This document shows, piece by piece, positions 53,532 to 63,277 of a stretch of 64,000 bases of DNA (position 1 is the stretch's first letter; every line of letters begins with the position of its first letter). This DNA is from Ignavibacteria bacterium (GTDB taxonomy: Bacteria; Bacteroidota; Ignavibacteria; Kapaibacteriales; UBA4661): the NCBI GenBank assembly GCA_013298775.1, contig JAAFIV010000011.1, positions 1 through 64,000 of the forward strand, in the 5' to 3' direction. The position numbers were made by a program, and so were the translations under genes. The notes below the pieces were generated by a model. It was not told the origin of the DNA, did not search any database, and was given only the letters and a program-made list of their open reading frames with translations.

Positions 53532-55478
53532 TTACCCCATTGCACGGATATTCGTGCCAATCAAATAATACGTTTTCATTTGTCCTTTGCCTTTTACCTT
53601 GATTTCACCACGTTCTTCAAAGAGAAAGCGCGGTGTTTGCTCGTTTGCAAGGGGAATTTCATGCAAGAGATGATACACCGCGTGGCTCAAATGAATTTTC
53701 CCCGCTTCACCGTGCGACTCCATACGTGATGCGGTATTTACAGTATCGCCCCAGAGGTCGTAGGTAAATTTCTTTTTGCCAATCACGCCCGCCACCACCG
53801 CCCCGACGTGAATACCGATGCGTATTTGCAGGATATTGGCAACTTTTTGTGGCTCGTCGGGACTTGCGGAAAAAGAGCCGTATTTGTGCATCACCGTCAT
53901 CATATCAAGGGCGAAACGGGCTATACGCTCGGCGTGGTCTGGGGTGTAGAGCGGCACGCCACTAACCACCATGTAGGCATCGCCAATCGTTTTTATTTTT
54001 TCTAAATCGTACTTTTCAGCAAGCGCGTCGAAGTCCGAGAAGATAGCATCCAAGAGGTTTACAACGTCGGCAGCACTGCTTCGCGAGGAAATATCGGTAA
54101 ACCCCACAATATCGGCAAACAGCACCGTTGCTTCGCTGAAGCTCTCGGCAATGGTTGTTTCGCCACGTTTCATGCGCTCGGCAATGACCGATGGCAGCAC
54201 GTTTAAGAGAAGCTGGTCGGAGCGTTCGCGCTCTTGCTCTACCTTGCGATTCTGCGCTTGCAATGCTTTATTTGCCTCGCGACGCTGATTATTGAAGCGA
54301 ATAAGCACGAGAAGCAAAACCGCCAGCAACAGCACCCCAGCTAATAAACCGTAGAGAACGATTGATTGCAAACGGCGAGCATCGTTCAGAGATTGAATTT
54401 CCGCCTCGCGCTTTTCGGCTTCATATTCTGTGCGGAGAAGGCTTAGTTGCTTGTTTGTCTCGTCATTATCCAACGAATCTTTCAAACGTAAAAAGCGTGT
54501 TTGCCAGCGAAATGCTTCTTGAAAATCTCCCGTTTTTGCGTGCGCATCGTAGAGAATTTTCAGGGCATCTTTTACTTCGCGCATTGCACCTGCGCCTTCT
54601 GCTGCGCCGAGAGCTTCTTGCGCATACGCGAGTGCCGTTGCGACGTTGCCAAGTTCAGCATACACGGTTGCCGCGCCAATCAAGCTCGCAGCCAAGCCCT
54701 TTTTGTGGGATAATTCTCGCTCAATCGAAATAGATTTTTGATAATTTTCCAGCGACTTCCCGTACTCTTTCATCTGCCGTAAAATATTCGCCAAACCGTT
54801 CAAAGGCGTGATTAAACCTTCCTTGTCGCCAAGCTCGGTGCGCAAACGCAAGGACTCCTGATAATTTTCGATTGCTTGCTCCCGCATTCCCTGTTTTTCA
54901 TACACTTCTCCCATGCGCAAATGCGCATAGCCCGCACCACGCTTATCGCCCAGACGTTGGAAGGAAGCGAGTGATTTCAGCGTATTTTCAAGTGAAAGCG
55001 TGTATTGCTTCTGGATAAGGTACAAATTTCCAATGTTATTGTACGCATACGCAATCTCTTTTTCGTTTTGATTTTTCTCCGCCAATTCCAAGGCTTTCAG
55101 ATAAAAGGACATTGCTTGCGGGTAATTGCTGATGTTGCGATAAATCACGCCGATATAATTGTACGAGCGAATGCGTTCTGCGTCCCAGCCCATCTTTTCT
55201 GCTAGTTGCGCAGCTTGCTGTCCATATTCCAATGCTCGAAGCGTCTGCACACCACGAAATTCCCATGCAAGGGCATTCAAAAGCCGAACCCGCGTAGAAT
55301 CGTCGGTAGCAGACAGAATTGCTCGTTGTAAACTATCAGTAGAATTCTTTGCTTTTTGGTCTTGGGCAAAGACGTGCAACGAGGAGCAGAACACAACACA
55401 AAACGCAAACACGAGATTCCATGCGTAGCGTAGTGCTGAACAAGAATGAAACCGTTCTATTGAAAAAGTGAATTGCAT
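53532..55478 (-). CDS. TPR-sensor class III adenylate cyclase, copy 1
   Basis: The 648-residue protein has a signal peptide (to VFAQ, about 39) and about seven TPR units in the periplasm (e.g. SYNYIGVIYRNISNYPQAMSFY). A membrane helix (about 385-410), a coiled-coil connector with NVLPSVIAERMKRGE, and a class III cyclase domain (about 450-620) follow. Metal-binding Asp residues are in FADIVGFT and KTIGDAYM. The substrate-base pair is Lys (EKIKTIGD) and Asp (YDLWGDTVN), which predicts ATP. The transition-state Asn and Arg are in NTASRM. It should make cAMP in response to a periplasmic signal. It lies 303 bp upstream of the propeller kinase on the same strand. The ATG at 55478 gives a clean signal peptide. 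Confidence 0.88.
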   Translation of the reverse strand: MQFTFSIERFHSCSALRYAWNLVFAFCVVFCSSLHVFAQDQKAKNSTDSLQRAILSATDDSTRVRLLNALAWEFRGVQTLRALEYGQQAAQLAEKMGWDAERIRSYNYIGVIYRNISNYPQAMSFYLKALELAEKNQNEKEIAYAYNNIGNLYLIQKQYTLSLENTLKSLASFQRLGDKRGAGYAHLRMGEVYEKQGMREQAIENYQESLRLRTELGDKEGLITPLNGLANILRQMKEYGKSLENYQKSISIERELSHKKGLAASLIGAATVYAELGNVATALAYAQEALGAAEGAGAMREVKDALKILYDAHAKTGDFQEAFRWQTRFLRLKDSLDNDETNKQLSLLRTEYEAEKREAEIQSLNDARRLQSIVLYGLLAGVLLLAVLLLVLIRFNNQRREANKALQAQNRKVEQERERSDQLLLNVLPSVIAERMKRGETTIAESFSEATVLFADIVGFTDISSRSSAADVVNLLDAIFSDFDALAEKYDLEKIKTIGDAYMVVSGVPLYTPDHAERIARFALDMMTVMHKYGSFSASPDEPQKVANILQIRIGIHVGAVVAGVIGKKKFTYDLWGDTVNTASRMESHGEAGKIHLSHAVYHLLHEIPLANEQTPRFLFEERGEIKVKGKGQMKTYYLIGTNIRAMG

Positions 55479-55592
55479 GAGTGGTGATGCGGTATAAAGG
55501 AATTTTTGGGAAATATTTTGAAGCATTAGACTTTATCTACGTCAGGAAAATTACAAATGAGCTTACGCTGAAAGCGCATAAAATCTGTCTTT

Positions 55593-55666
55593 AGTGGCAC
55601 AGACATTCTTGTCTGTGATTCTTCAAACCCGCATAAAGACTCACAGACAAGAATGTCTGTGCCACT
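55593..55666. repeat. Family A inverted repeat, exact 25-bp arms
   Basis: Arms at 55593-55617 and 55642-55666 are perfect inverted copies over 25 bp, with a 24-bp spacer. Each arm itself is an imperfect palindrome (CACAGACATTCTTGTCTGTG). CGCATAAAATC lies just before at 55576-55586. The whole gap 55479-55719 holds nothing else recognisable. Confidence 0.9.
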
Positions 55667-55719
55667 GAGAATTAACGTAGATAATATCTATTGAACTATT
55701 GAACTATTGAACAACAACT

Positions 55720-57336
55720 CTACGCCTCAACCGGCAAAGCCACAAAAAAAGTCGCGCCGTTACCCAATTCAGATTCACACCAGACGCGCCCTTGCATGGC
55801 TTCCGCCATTTTTTTCACAATCGAAAGCCCTAAACCAGTGGAATGTTCCCCGCCTGTCGGACGCGCTGAAAGTCGCATAAATTTTCCAAAGAGCTTGGTT
55901 TTATCCTGTTCCGACAGCCCTGGTCCTTCATCGCGGACGAACATCACGAGTTCTTTTTTGCCCTCTGGTGCATTCGCATACGAAACCCGTTCCTCTGCGC
56001 CCACCCACACATTTTTGCCGTGTGGAGAGTATTTTACGGCATTGGAAACGAGATTATCTAAAATTTGTTCTACTGCAAGAAAGTCTGCAAACACCAGTGT
56101 CTGTGCGGGGAGTTCCTGAAGATGCACGGTAATTCCTTTTTCCGCACCACGCCCATTATACAAATTCACCGCATTATCCAGCAACGGATGAACGTTGAAT
56201 TGCTGTGCTACAAACTGCTGCCCGCCACGCTCCAAGGCGTTCACATCCAACAAATTTTTGATGAGTTCAAACATTTTGAGCGAGCTTTTGAAAATTGTTT
56301 CCGCAATCGTAGGAATGGTCTCTGGAGCGGCAACATTACTCATCAGCAACTCAGAAAGCCCTTGAATTCCCGTGAGTGGGTTTTTCAAATCGTGCGCGGC
56401 AATACCCAAAAACTCGTCTTTTTCATTGCTGAGTTCCTTCAAAGCGAGATTTTGCGCCTGAATCCGGTCATTCGCGCTCGAAAGCTCCATTGTGCGCAAT
56501 TCCAATTGAGTATTTGCTGTCTCAACAAAATCATTCACAATTTCCATTTGCTTATTTGCCGTCAGAAGGTCTTCCTGTGCGGCTTCCAAGCGATTCATCA
56601 TGGAATTAAAGGCACGAGAGAGAACACCCGGCTCGCTTTCTCCCATCCAGCCCTTCACCTCTGGCGCACGCTCCCGCAAATCCCCCTCCGCAACGCGCTC
56701 GGTTACGTGAAATAAGGTACGAAGCGGCTTTGTGAGCCATTGCGCAATCACAAGCGACATTCCGCCCGCAAACAAGGCTAACACTGCTCCCCAGACCAAG
56801 GAAACAATGCGCGAGCGAGCGATATTTGCATTCATTACCGTTGGTTTTACGCCAATGAGAACCTCGCCAATGCGGTCGTTTCCCACCAGCATTCGTATTG
56901 GCGCGGCAACCGTTACATCGCCATCATTTTCAATAAATGTGCGCACCGAATCAAGCGGCATAAGCTGTGCGCCCGCTTGCAGTGCCTTTGGTGCAAGGGC
57001 AAAATTACGTGTGTACAAGGTATCGCCGTTGTTGTGGCGGATGATGAGCCATGAAAAATCTTGCAAGCCCTCCACACCATGCGCAGCGCGGGCGAGGAGC
57101 TTTTTATCAGCAAACGTAACGCCATCGCTGCTCCCAGCCGCAACCAGAAGCCCGATAGAGCGCGCCTGTGCGAGCATCAGCTCTCGTCCGCTTATTTCCT
57201 GCCGCCACGCACTAAAGAAAAATGCGAGCAACGAGGAAAATAGCACCAGCACAACCATTGCTGCGCCAATCTGCGCACCCATGGAGTAGCGCAGCGAAAA
57301 ACGATTACGTGTAGATGTTGAGAATGTGAGGGACAT
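55720..57336 (-). CDS. HAMP-domain sensor histidine kinase
   Basis: The 538-residue protein has a first membrane helix (about 20-45), a periplasmic sensor of roughly 120 residues and a second helix (about 165-187). A HAMP domain, coiled coil, HisKA with His near 314 (GIAAHDLKNPLTG) and an HATPase domain (DNLVSNAVKYSPHGK, DEGPGLSEQD, GLGLSIVKK) follow. The periplasmic part resembles a Cache-like sensor (RTFIENDGDVTVAAPI). The C-terminal 60 residues are nearly the same as in the propeller kinase (RLSARPTGGEHS...GRVWCESELGNGATFF). It lies between the two adenylate cyclase genes on the same strand. The ATG at 57336 is used; the 67-residue upstream extension is in repeat DNA. Confidence 0.9.
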   Translation of the reverse strand: MSLTFSTSTRNRFSLRYSMGAQIGAAMVVLVLFSSLLAFFFSAWRQEISGRELMLAQARSIGLLVAAGSSDGVTFADKKLLARAAHGVEGLQDFSWLIIRHNNGDTLYTRNFALAPKALQAGAQLMPLDSVRTFIENDGDVTVAAPIRMLVGNDRIGEVLIGVKPTVMNANIARSRIVSLVWGAVLALFAGGMSLVIAQWLTKPLRTLFHVTERVAEGDLRERAPEVKGWMGESEPGVLSRAFNSMMNRLEAAQEDLLTANKQMEIVNDFVETANTQLELRTMELSSANDRIQAQNLALKELSNEKDEFLGIAAHDLKNPLTGIQGLSELLMSNVAAPETIPTIAETIFKSSLKMFELIKNLLDVNALERGGQQFVAQQFNVHPLLDNAVNLYNGRGAEKGITVHLQELPAQTLVFADFLAVEQILDNLVSNAVKYSPHGKNVWVGAEERVSYANAPEGKKELVMFVRDEGPGLSEQDKTKLFGKFMRLSARPTGGEHSTGLGLSIVKKMAEAMQGRVWCESELGNGATFFVALPVEA

Positions 57337-57844
57337 AGCGTGAATACGTGATAGCAGAAGGTTTAGAACAAAACAAAGAATAGGATATTTTGAAGTTGAG
57401 ATAAAATTCTGTACCCCGCATAAAACCTCGTTTCTGCGCTTGCCCTCACCCAACCCTCTCCCAGAGGGCTGATAAGGGTAGATATTACTGGAAGCCTGAT
57501 AAAATCTCGTGTTTATGACAACACATCGAAAATACACGACTAAGATTTTACACTAGGTGTGAGGGTCTCAATTCTTATTGAGGCTCTCACTTCTTATTGA
57601 GGCTCTCACTTCTTCTTCTTCTCTGTGAAGAAAGTAAGAGCCTCAATAAGAAGTGAGACCCTCACACAGAACATCAGTTTTTATGCGCCTTCTGGAATAC
57701 CTACCCTTGTTAGCTCCCAGAGGGAGATAGCTTCAGAAACGTTTAATTTTCTTAGTCTTAGCACCTTTTCCCTCTGGGAGAAGGCAGGGGATAAGGGTGA
57801 GAACGGGCAGTTTTATCTAAACTTCAAATGTTGCAATGAAAATG
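57337..57844. repeat. Large nested palindromic repeat island
   Basis: This 508-bp gene-free region combines several repeat types. An outer pair contains CCCTCACCCAACCCTCTCCC near 57444-57470 and its rough inverse near 57763-57800 (CTCTGGGAGAAGG then GATAAGGGTGAG). An inner pair is family B: GTGAGGGTCTCA at 57559 followed by a second half-copy, and the inverse at 57637-57665, matching 28 of 29 positions. CGCATAAAACCTCG lies at 57418-57431 and TGATAAAATCTCGTG near 57498. The island could fold into a very long hairpin between the HAMP kinase and the second cyclase. Confidence 0.8.
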
Positions 57845-59773
57845 TTACGACGGTTCTTCCGATGCGGAAGCCATTTCTTTCAGCAAATATGCGCGAGTAC
57901 GAAGATTTCCCTTGAGATGAAGTTCCCCTCGCTCTTCAAAAATACATTTTTTATGCAGCATTTCATAGCTTACCTGAGAACATTGAATCTCTCCCGCTTC
58001 TGCGTGCGATTGTAGGCGCGATGCGATGTTTACGGTTTCGCCCCAGAGGTCGAAGGAGAATTTCTTTTTGCCAATCACGCCCGCTACCACTGCGCCTGTG
58101 TGAATGCCAATCCGCACGCGCACGGGGAGAATTTCGCCAGAAGGCGCATCAATACTATAATTCCCCATAATACGCTGAATATCAAGAGCGAAGCGTGCAA
58201 CGCGCTCTGCGTGGTCGGCGCACGGCTCTGGTACGCCCGCCACTGCCAAATATGCATCGCCAATGGTTTTAATTTTTTCTAAACCATTGCGTTCGGCGAG
58301 AGCATCGAAATCGCTGAAAACCGCATCCAACAAGGTTACAAGCTCCTCAGGAGAGATTTGCGAAGCAAGTCTTGTAAATCCCACAATATCGGCAAAGAGT
58401 ACCGTTACCTCGCTAAACCGCTCTGCTATGCGCTGTTCACCAGCTTGCATCCGCCGTGCAATGGGCGCAGGAAGAACGTTTTCCAGAAGCTGTTCGATAA
58501 GTTCATTTTTCGCGCTCAATTGCCCATTTGCCGCTTGCAGAGCCGCTTCCGAGCGTTTTTTCAATCGAAACCGATTTGCCAACAACACAATACCAATCAA
58601 TCCAAGAAGCATCATTATTATCAAACTATTCCGAAGCAAGGATTGGCGGTCTTTCTCGGACGTAAGCAGGGCAATTTCTTTCGCCCTCAGTTCCGCATCA
58701 TATTTCGCATTGAACTCGGCAGACTTTGTATCAGCCTCTTCCGAAAAGAGCGAATCCTTCAACGCCTCGTAGCGACGCACGTTGTAGTACGCACCCGAAA
58801 AATTACCGATGCGCTCTTCAATATGCGCCAAAAGCTCGTAACAATCGCGCAATTCTTTTCGGGCATTCAAGCCCTGAGCCAGCACCATTGCTACGTCCAG
58901 CGACCGTAATGCTTCATCATTTTTCTTCAACGCAAAAAGAGCTTTCGCCGCTCCAAAGTGAGCATCTACCAAGCCTTTGCGGTTATCATTCTTCTCATAC
59001 AGCGCGATTGCTTGCTTGTGGTATTCCAATGCGCGTCCCTGCTCGCCTGTTTCCTGCAAGAGTGTTCCGAGCGAAGTATAGGTAAGCGCGAAACCGTTGC
59101 TGTTATTCGAGCCGTCCAAAACCCTGAGTGCCGCTTGGTGCATAGCTTGGGCGGAATCATACATTTTTTTATTGCGATACACAATCCCGATATTATTGTA
59201 CGCCGCAGCCATGCTGCTTTTCGCGGGAATACGCTGATAGACCGATAAGGCTTGATACAAGTATTTGAGCGCGTCATCGAACTTTTTCTGTGTGGAATAA
59301 ATGAGTCCGATATTATTCAATGAGCTTCCAACCCCGCGTGAATCCTGAATCTCTCGGCGCAATATGAGGGATTTCTGGTAATACTCCAGCGCAATATCAT
59401 ACCATCCTTGATAAAAATATGCTACGCCGATTGTATTCAACGAATTGGCTATACCGCGCTTAAAATCAGCTCGTTCAGCAATTCCTAAGGCTTCAAACGC
59501 ATACCGTCTGGCATCTTTGGGAGCCGTTGCCCAGAGTTCGCGGGCGAGGTCAATAAGTGCCAGAACCCGCAGAGAATCAGGCACATTGCCAGACGAATAC
59601 TTTTGAACAATTTGCTGCAAACTATCTATTTTTAATGCAGGAAGGGGAGACGATTGAGAGGAAGCAGCTAGAAAATTTTTAGGAGTTTGAGCCAGAATAC
59701 GAGGAATGAAGCCACTAAAAGAGCAGCTAACGAACATCAGCAACCAACACATGTTTGCATAGCAAGATTTCAT
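57845..59773 (-). CDS. TPR-sensor class III adenylate cyclase, copy 2
   Basis: The 642-residue protein is a paralogue of copy 1. It has a signal peptide (to ILAQ, about 29), about seven TPR units (e.g. GVGSSLNNIGLIYSTQKKFD), a membrane helix (about 385-405), the connector NVLPAPIARRMQAGE and a cyclase domain (about 458-630). Catalytic residues are kept: Asp in FADIVGFT and TIGDAYL, Lys in EKIKTIGD and Asp in FDLWGETVN for the adenine base, and Asn/Arg in NIASRL. It should make cAMP. It is the most upstream gene of the four-gene signalling array. The ATG at 59773 gives the signal peptide directly. Confidence 0.88.
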   Translation of the reverse strand: MKSCYANMCWLLMFVSCSFSGFIPRILAQTPKNFLAASSQSSPLPALKIDSLQQIVQKYSSGNVPDSLRVLALIDLARELWATAPKDARRYAFEALGIAERADFKRGIANSLNTIGVAYFYQGWYDIALEYYQKSLILRREIQDSRGVGSSLNNIGLIYSTQKKFDDALKYLYQALSVYQRIPAKSSMAAAYNNIGIVYRNKKMYDSAQAMHQAALRVLDGSNNSNGFALTYTSLGTLLQETGEQGRALEYHKQAIALYEKNDNRKGLVDAHFGAAKALFALKKNDEALRSLDVAMVLAQGLNARKELRDCYELLAHIEERIGNFSGAYYNVRRYEALKDSLFSEEADTKSAEFNAKYDAELRAKEIALLTSEKDRQSLLRNSLIIMMLLGLIGIVLLANRFRLKKRSEAALQAANGQLSAKNELIEQLLENVLPAPIARRMQAGEQRIAERFSEVTVLFADIVGFTRLASQISPEELVTLLDAVFSDFDALAERNGLEKIKTIGDAYLAVAGVPEPCADHAERVARFALDIQRIMGNYSIDAPSGEILPVRVRIGIHTGAVVAGVIGKKKFSFDLWGETVNIASRLQSHAEAGEIQCSQVSYEMLHKKCIFEERGELHLKGNLRTRAYLLKEMASASEEPS

Positions 59774-59857
59774 GCGCTATCCCTGTAACAAACGCTAAAA
59801 TCAGTAATCTGGTAAAACTCGTTCCAGAATATCGGTGCAATACCCTTAGAGTGTCGT

Positions 59858-59885
59858 GTGGCGCAGACAGGAGTGTCTGCGCCAC
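59858..59885. repeat. Single REP-like hairpin, family A variant
   Basis: Perfect 12-bp arms GTGGCGCAGACA and TGTCTGCGCCAC flank a 4-nt loop. Compared with the main family A palindrome, A-T pairs have been exchanged for G-C on both sides, so pairing is kept. It sits between the PorD-like stop and the second cyclase and has no T run. Confidence 0.75.
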
Positions 59886-59901
59886 CATCAAGCATCAATA
59901 C

Positions 59902-60888
59902 CTACCGCCCCTTCTGCGCTTGCTCGTAGGGCAAGGTATGCGAAGGGTCAATATATTTGAGCTTTTCCCAAACTTTGGGATATTTGGTTGTTCCCTTGAA
60001 CAAATCGCAAAACTCACGGTATTTCGCATCGGAAATGATTTGCATCAGCATACTGCGCGATGGGTATTTATCTTTGAAGTCGGCAAATTTCGTGAAAAGC
60101 GCGTCAATACTTGCTTTTGCTTCATCGGGTTTATCGCTGAGATAATCCATACCATTCAAGTAATATGCCGCTAACAAGCGACGAAATGGCTCAACACGAA
60201 CATCCAGCAATTCATTCACCAAACCCGCACGTGTAATCATGCTTGGATTATCAGGATTGACGCGGTATCCAGCGGAAGAAAAATTCTGACCGCTTGGGTC
60301 GCTGTAATTCGCGCCCATTTGCACAATCTGCTGCGCACGTTGAAAATAGGACGTTCCAGCAAGTTCGCTGTACGAATCCATATCTAAACCAATGGCAATG
60401 AACGCAAAGAAATCCAGAAAACTTGCCAATTCATCGAAACGAAGTGGCTGAAAACTGGGCGACGCACCGCGTGAATACAGGAACGACCAGCTATTGTCGA
60501 GGTATTGAAAGGTAACGCTTTTTTGCTGCGAACCAAAGAGCGGACGCTGCGCGGTAACAATCACTTTGGCGTTATACCGCCCCGTATTCTGGCTTCCGCT
60601 CATAATAAACACGCTCACATTCATCACCACTGGCTCGTCTTTCCACTTGATTTTATCCGCTTCGCTCTTGTATTCTTTGCCCGTAAAGGATTGGGAATTC
60701 AAGTAATTCTGCAATTCAAATTGTAAGGACGAGAGATTTTCGCGCTCATTCGGCACGTCCATTTGGTCGAGATTGACCGTAACCGTAGCTTTTAATTCCT
60801 GAGCAGTGAGATTTGGTGCGGGTTGCAGAGCATTCATCACGATACCGACAACGAACACCAACAGGCTATTTCTATACGACAATTTCAT
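59902..60888 (-). CDS. DUF4835/PorD-like T9SS accessory protein
   Basis: The 328-residue periplasmic protein has a signal peptide (to LTAQ, about 30) and the DUF4835 layout. Early strands KATVTVNLDQMD and a mid-region with LASFLDFFAFIAIGLDMDSYSELAG match the family, as does a C-terminal helical part ending YPSRSMLMQIISDAKYREFCDLF. The family is tied to type IX secretion (PorD) in Bacteroidota. That fits the sorting domains on three proteins encoded here. It is encoded singly, divergent from the barrel gene. The ATG at 60888 is preferred; the 11-residue extension weakens the signal peptide. Confidence 0.8.
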   Translation of the reverse strand: MKLSYRNSLLVFVVGIVMNALQPAPNLTAQELKATVTVNLDQMDVPNERENLSSLQFELQNYLNSQSFTGKEYKSEADKIKWKDEPVVMNVSVFIMSGSQNTGRYNAKVIVTAQRPLFGSQQKSVTFQYLDNSWSFLYSRGASPSFQPLRFDELASFLDFFAFIAIGLDMDSYSELAGTSYFQRAQQIVQMGANYSDPSGQNFSSAGYRVNPDNPSMITRAGLVNELLDVRVEPFRRLLAAYYLNGMDYLSDKPDEAKASIDALFTKFADFKDKYPSRSMLMQIISDAKYREFCDLFKGTTKYPKVWEKLKYIDPSHTLPYEQAQKGR

Positions 60889-61057
60889 GCAGATTGTGAG
60901 GAGTTTGTTTGGGAAGAACATGGAATTATGCTAGATTCTGTGCGCTTGCAAGGATATTCCTCGTACAACAGAATCTGACGTACAATATGCAATATGAGGA
61001 AGTTTACGCAACCTCACAACTACATAATTTGCCACCTATTCTTTGACGGAATAGCGC

Positions 61058-63277
61058 ATGAAAACGTTTATTTTCCCTCTACGATTCGTGCTTCTTGTGC
61101 CTTTTTTTACATGCGTATTCACCACTCGTGGGAATGCGCAAGAAAAACCACAAGAAAAACTACAAAGACAATCACCCACAAAGCGCACCAATACGAGTTT
61201 AGAGCAGGTATTAGAATTTCTCGCTATCAATGCTACAAATGTGCCGAATCTCGACGCATTGGAATACTACGCCGCATATCCACTCGTGTTACAGAAGATT
61301 TCCGCGTCAGACCTGGAAGAACTTGCCGTTTTTTCTCGCGAAACTGCCGAGCGTATTGTTGAGTATTTCCAGCGCAATCCCGCATCACGCCTAACACAAC
61401 TCACCAACGACCTCCAACTTTCTCCTCTCCAAATCCTTGTTTTGAAGGCTTGCACAACCGACAAACCATCGCGTTCAAAGGCAAGCCGAAACAACCTTGA
61501 TAGCACCCAAACACCGCTCCACGTCTGGTATCGCGCCAGAACACGTTTTCTTGCAACACCACAACGCGGCTTCACATCTGATGCGACGGCAAGCCAGCAA
61601 TTTCAAGGTTCGCCATTGGAATTGTACCAACGCCTCAGCATCAGGTATGATGCGCCTTCTACGCTATTTATGCCGAATGATTCGTTAAATAATTTCACCA
61701 GCGCAGAACAAAAAAACGCAGTCATTGAAGGAAATATCACGCTGGCAAAAGATGCTGGAGAGCGTACGATTACTGATTTTGCGAGTGCATATCTTCGAGC
61801 AAATGTTGGCAATACGCATATCATTTTGGGAGATTTTCTCGTGGAAAGCGGCATGGGAACTGCCTTGTGGAGTATTTATGGCAATGGCAAAAGTGCCGAT
61901 GTGCTTACGCCCACCACACAGCAAAAATTCCGCATTGTTCCCTACCGCTCTTCGACTGAACAGCAGTATTTTCGCGGCATTGCAGCACAAACATCCTTGC
62001 CAATTCCGCGCACAACCATCAATCGCACAACGGGAATGATGAAGCGTGATTCTCTTCGATTTGACGTGAAAGGCTGGTATTCCTCACAAAGCCGTGCAGC
62101 CCGCATTGATACTGCGCTTGGCGTTGCAACGTCGCTGAACTTCGACGGACTTTTTCGCACGCGCTCAGAGATTTCCCTTCTCGGTGGCTTGCAAGAGCGT
62201 GTTGGTGGGCTTGGTGCGGAAATACGAGGCGTGGAAAATTCACAGGAAGAACGCACGGAAACCGCATGGTCGCTCGGTGCGACAGCATTTTTGGTGGACT
62301 ATGATAAAGAAATTATTTCGCGCTCCTCACAAGTTTTTTTTGGACAACGTGGCGTGAACGCGAGCATGTACGGTATGTTTCGGCGCGGTGCATTCCTCTT
62401 GAACGCTGAAATGAGCATGGATGGGCAGCAGCATCTTGGAGGGCGCATCAATGCTGAATTTTTCATTCATCAAGGGAAATCAAAGGAATGGGAATTTGCT
62501 ACCTCCGCACGGTACTTCCCCGCGAGCTTTCGTGCGCCTTTCGGGGTGAATTTTGGCGAAAATAGAAAACCTACGAATGAAGCAGGTTTGTACGCCAGCG
62601 CAATTTGGAACGGCGCGGAAAATCTTCGCTGCGTGGCGTATATGGATGCGTACACGAGCATTACCAGCACTGCAACCGTGCCTGTGGAAGTACGTGGAAT
62701 TGACTTTTTTACCGAGACTGTCTGGGAAGCGTCCGATGCAATCAGCCTCACAGCCCGTCTTCGCCACGAAACCAAGACGGATGCTCTCACGCAAGGTACA
62801 GGACGCAATCGGCAACGCATCGTTTTTGCTCGCGGTAAGTCATCGCTGCGCTTGCACGGAGATTTCACGCTTTCGCCCGAACTCCGCTTGCAATCTCGCT
62901 TGGAAGGCGTTTTAGTTAATTTTGAAAATGCCGAGCCACAGGAAACAGGTGTGTTAGCGTTTGTGGGTGCGGAATGGAGACCTTTGGAGCAACTCGCCGT
63001 CTTTGTGCGCTGTGCAGGATTTTCCACGCAGAGCTTTGATTCTGCTTTGTGGCAATACGAGCGCACTATCGCTGGAACGCTCTCCAATCCTGCCTTGTAC
63101 GGTCAGGGTGTGCGGGCGTATTGCCTTGTGGAAGCGGCAGTTATTCCTGACTGCCTCGTGTCGCTACGCGGCGCAGTTACACGGCGTTTCGATGTTTCCA
63201 CGCTAGGAAGCGGCGCAACGCAAATCAACAGCAATACCGATGCGCAACTCTTGGTGCAAGTGGATGTGAAGTTTTGA
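61058..63277 (+). CDS. Outer-membrane beta-barrel protein with N-terminal helix-hairpin-helix motifs
   Basis: The 739-residue protein has a signal peptide (to GNAQ, about 28) and an N-terminal helical part (about 45-140). Helix-hairpin-helix-like repeats there include LVLQKISASDLEELAVFSRE and ASRLTQLTNDLQLSPLQILVL. A long beta-strand-rich region ends with a polar-aromatic strand (VQVDVKF), as expected for an outer-membrane barrel. The repeat EKPQEKLQ follows the signal. I know related HhH-plus-barrel proteins only as uncharacterised Bacteroidota proteins. A role in DNA uptake or T9SS assembly would be speculation. Confidence 0.7.
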   Translation: MKTFIFPLRFVLLVPFFTCVFTTRGNAQEKPQEKLQRQSPTKRTNTSLEQVLEFLAINATNVPNLDALEYYAAYPLVLQKISASDLEELAVFSRETAERIVEYFQRNPASRLTQLTNDLQLSPLQILVLKACTTDKPSRSKASRNNLDSTQTPLHVWYRARTRFLATPQRGFTSDATASQQFQGSPLELYQRLSIRYDAPSTLFMPNDSLNNFTSAEQKNAVIEGNITLAKDAGERTITDFASAYLRANVGNTHIILGDFLVESGMGTALWSIYGNGKSADVLTPTTQQKFRIVPYRSSTEQQYFRGIAAQTSLPIPRTTINRTTGMMKRDSLRFDVKGWYSSQSRAARIDTALGVATSLNFDGLFRTRSEISLLGGLQERVGGLGAEIRGVENSQEERTETAWSLGATAFLVDYDKEIISRSSQVFFGQRGVNASMYGMFRRGAFLLNAEMSMDGQQHLGGRINAEFFIHQGKSKEWEFATSARYFPASFRAPFGVNFGENRKPTNEAGLYASAIWNGAENLRCVAYMDAYTSITSTATVPVEVRGIDFFTETVWEASDAISLTARLRHETKTDALTQGTGRNRQRIVFARGKSSLRLHGDFTLSPELRLQSRLEGVLVNFENAEPQETGVLAFVGAEWRPLEQLAVFVRCAGFSTQSFDSALWQYERTIAGTLSNPALYGQGVRAYCLVEAAVIPDCLVSLRGAVTRRFDVSTLGSGATQINSNTDAQLLVQVDVKF

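Noticed and set aside
59858-59885. Hairpin as a terminator for the second cyclase or the PorD-like gene
   Set aside because: There is no T run on either strand, and the sequence matches the dispersed family A palindrome, so it was called a repeat.
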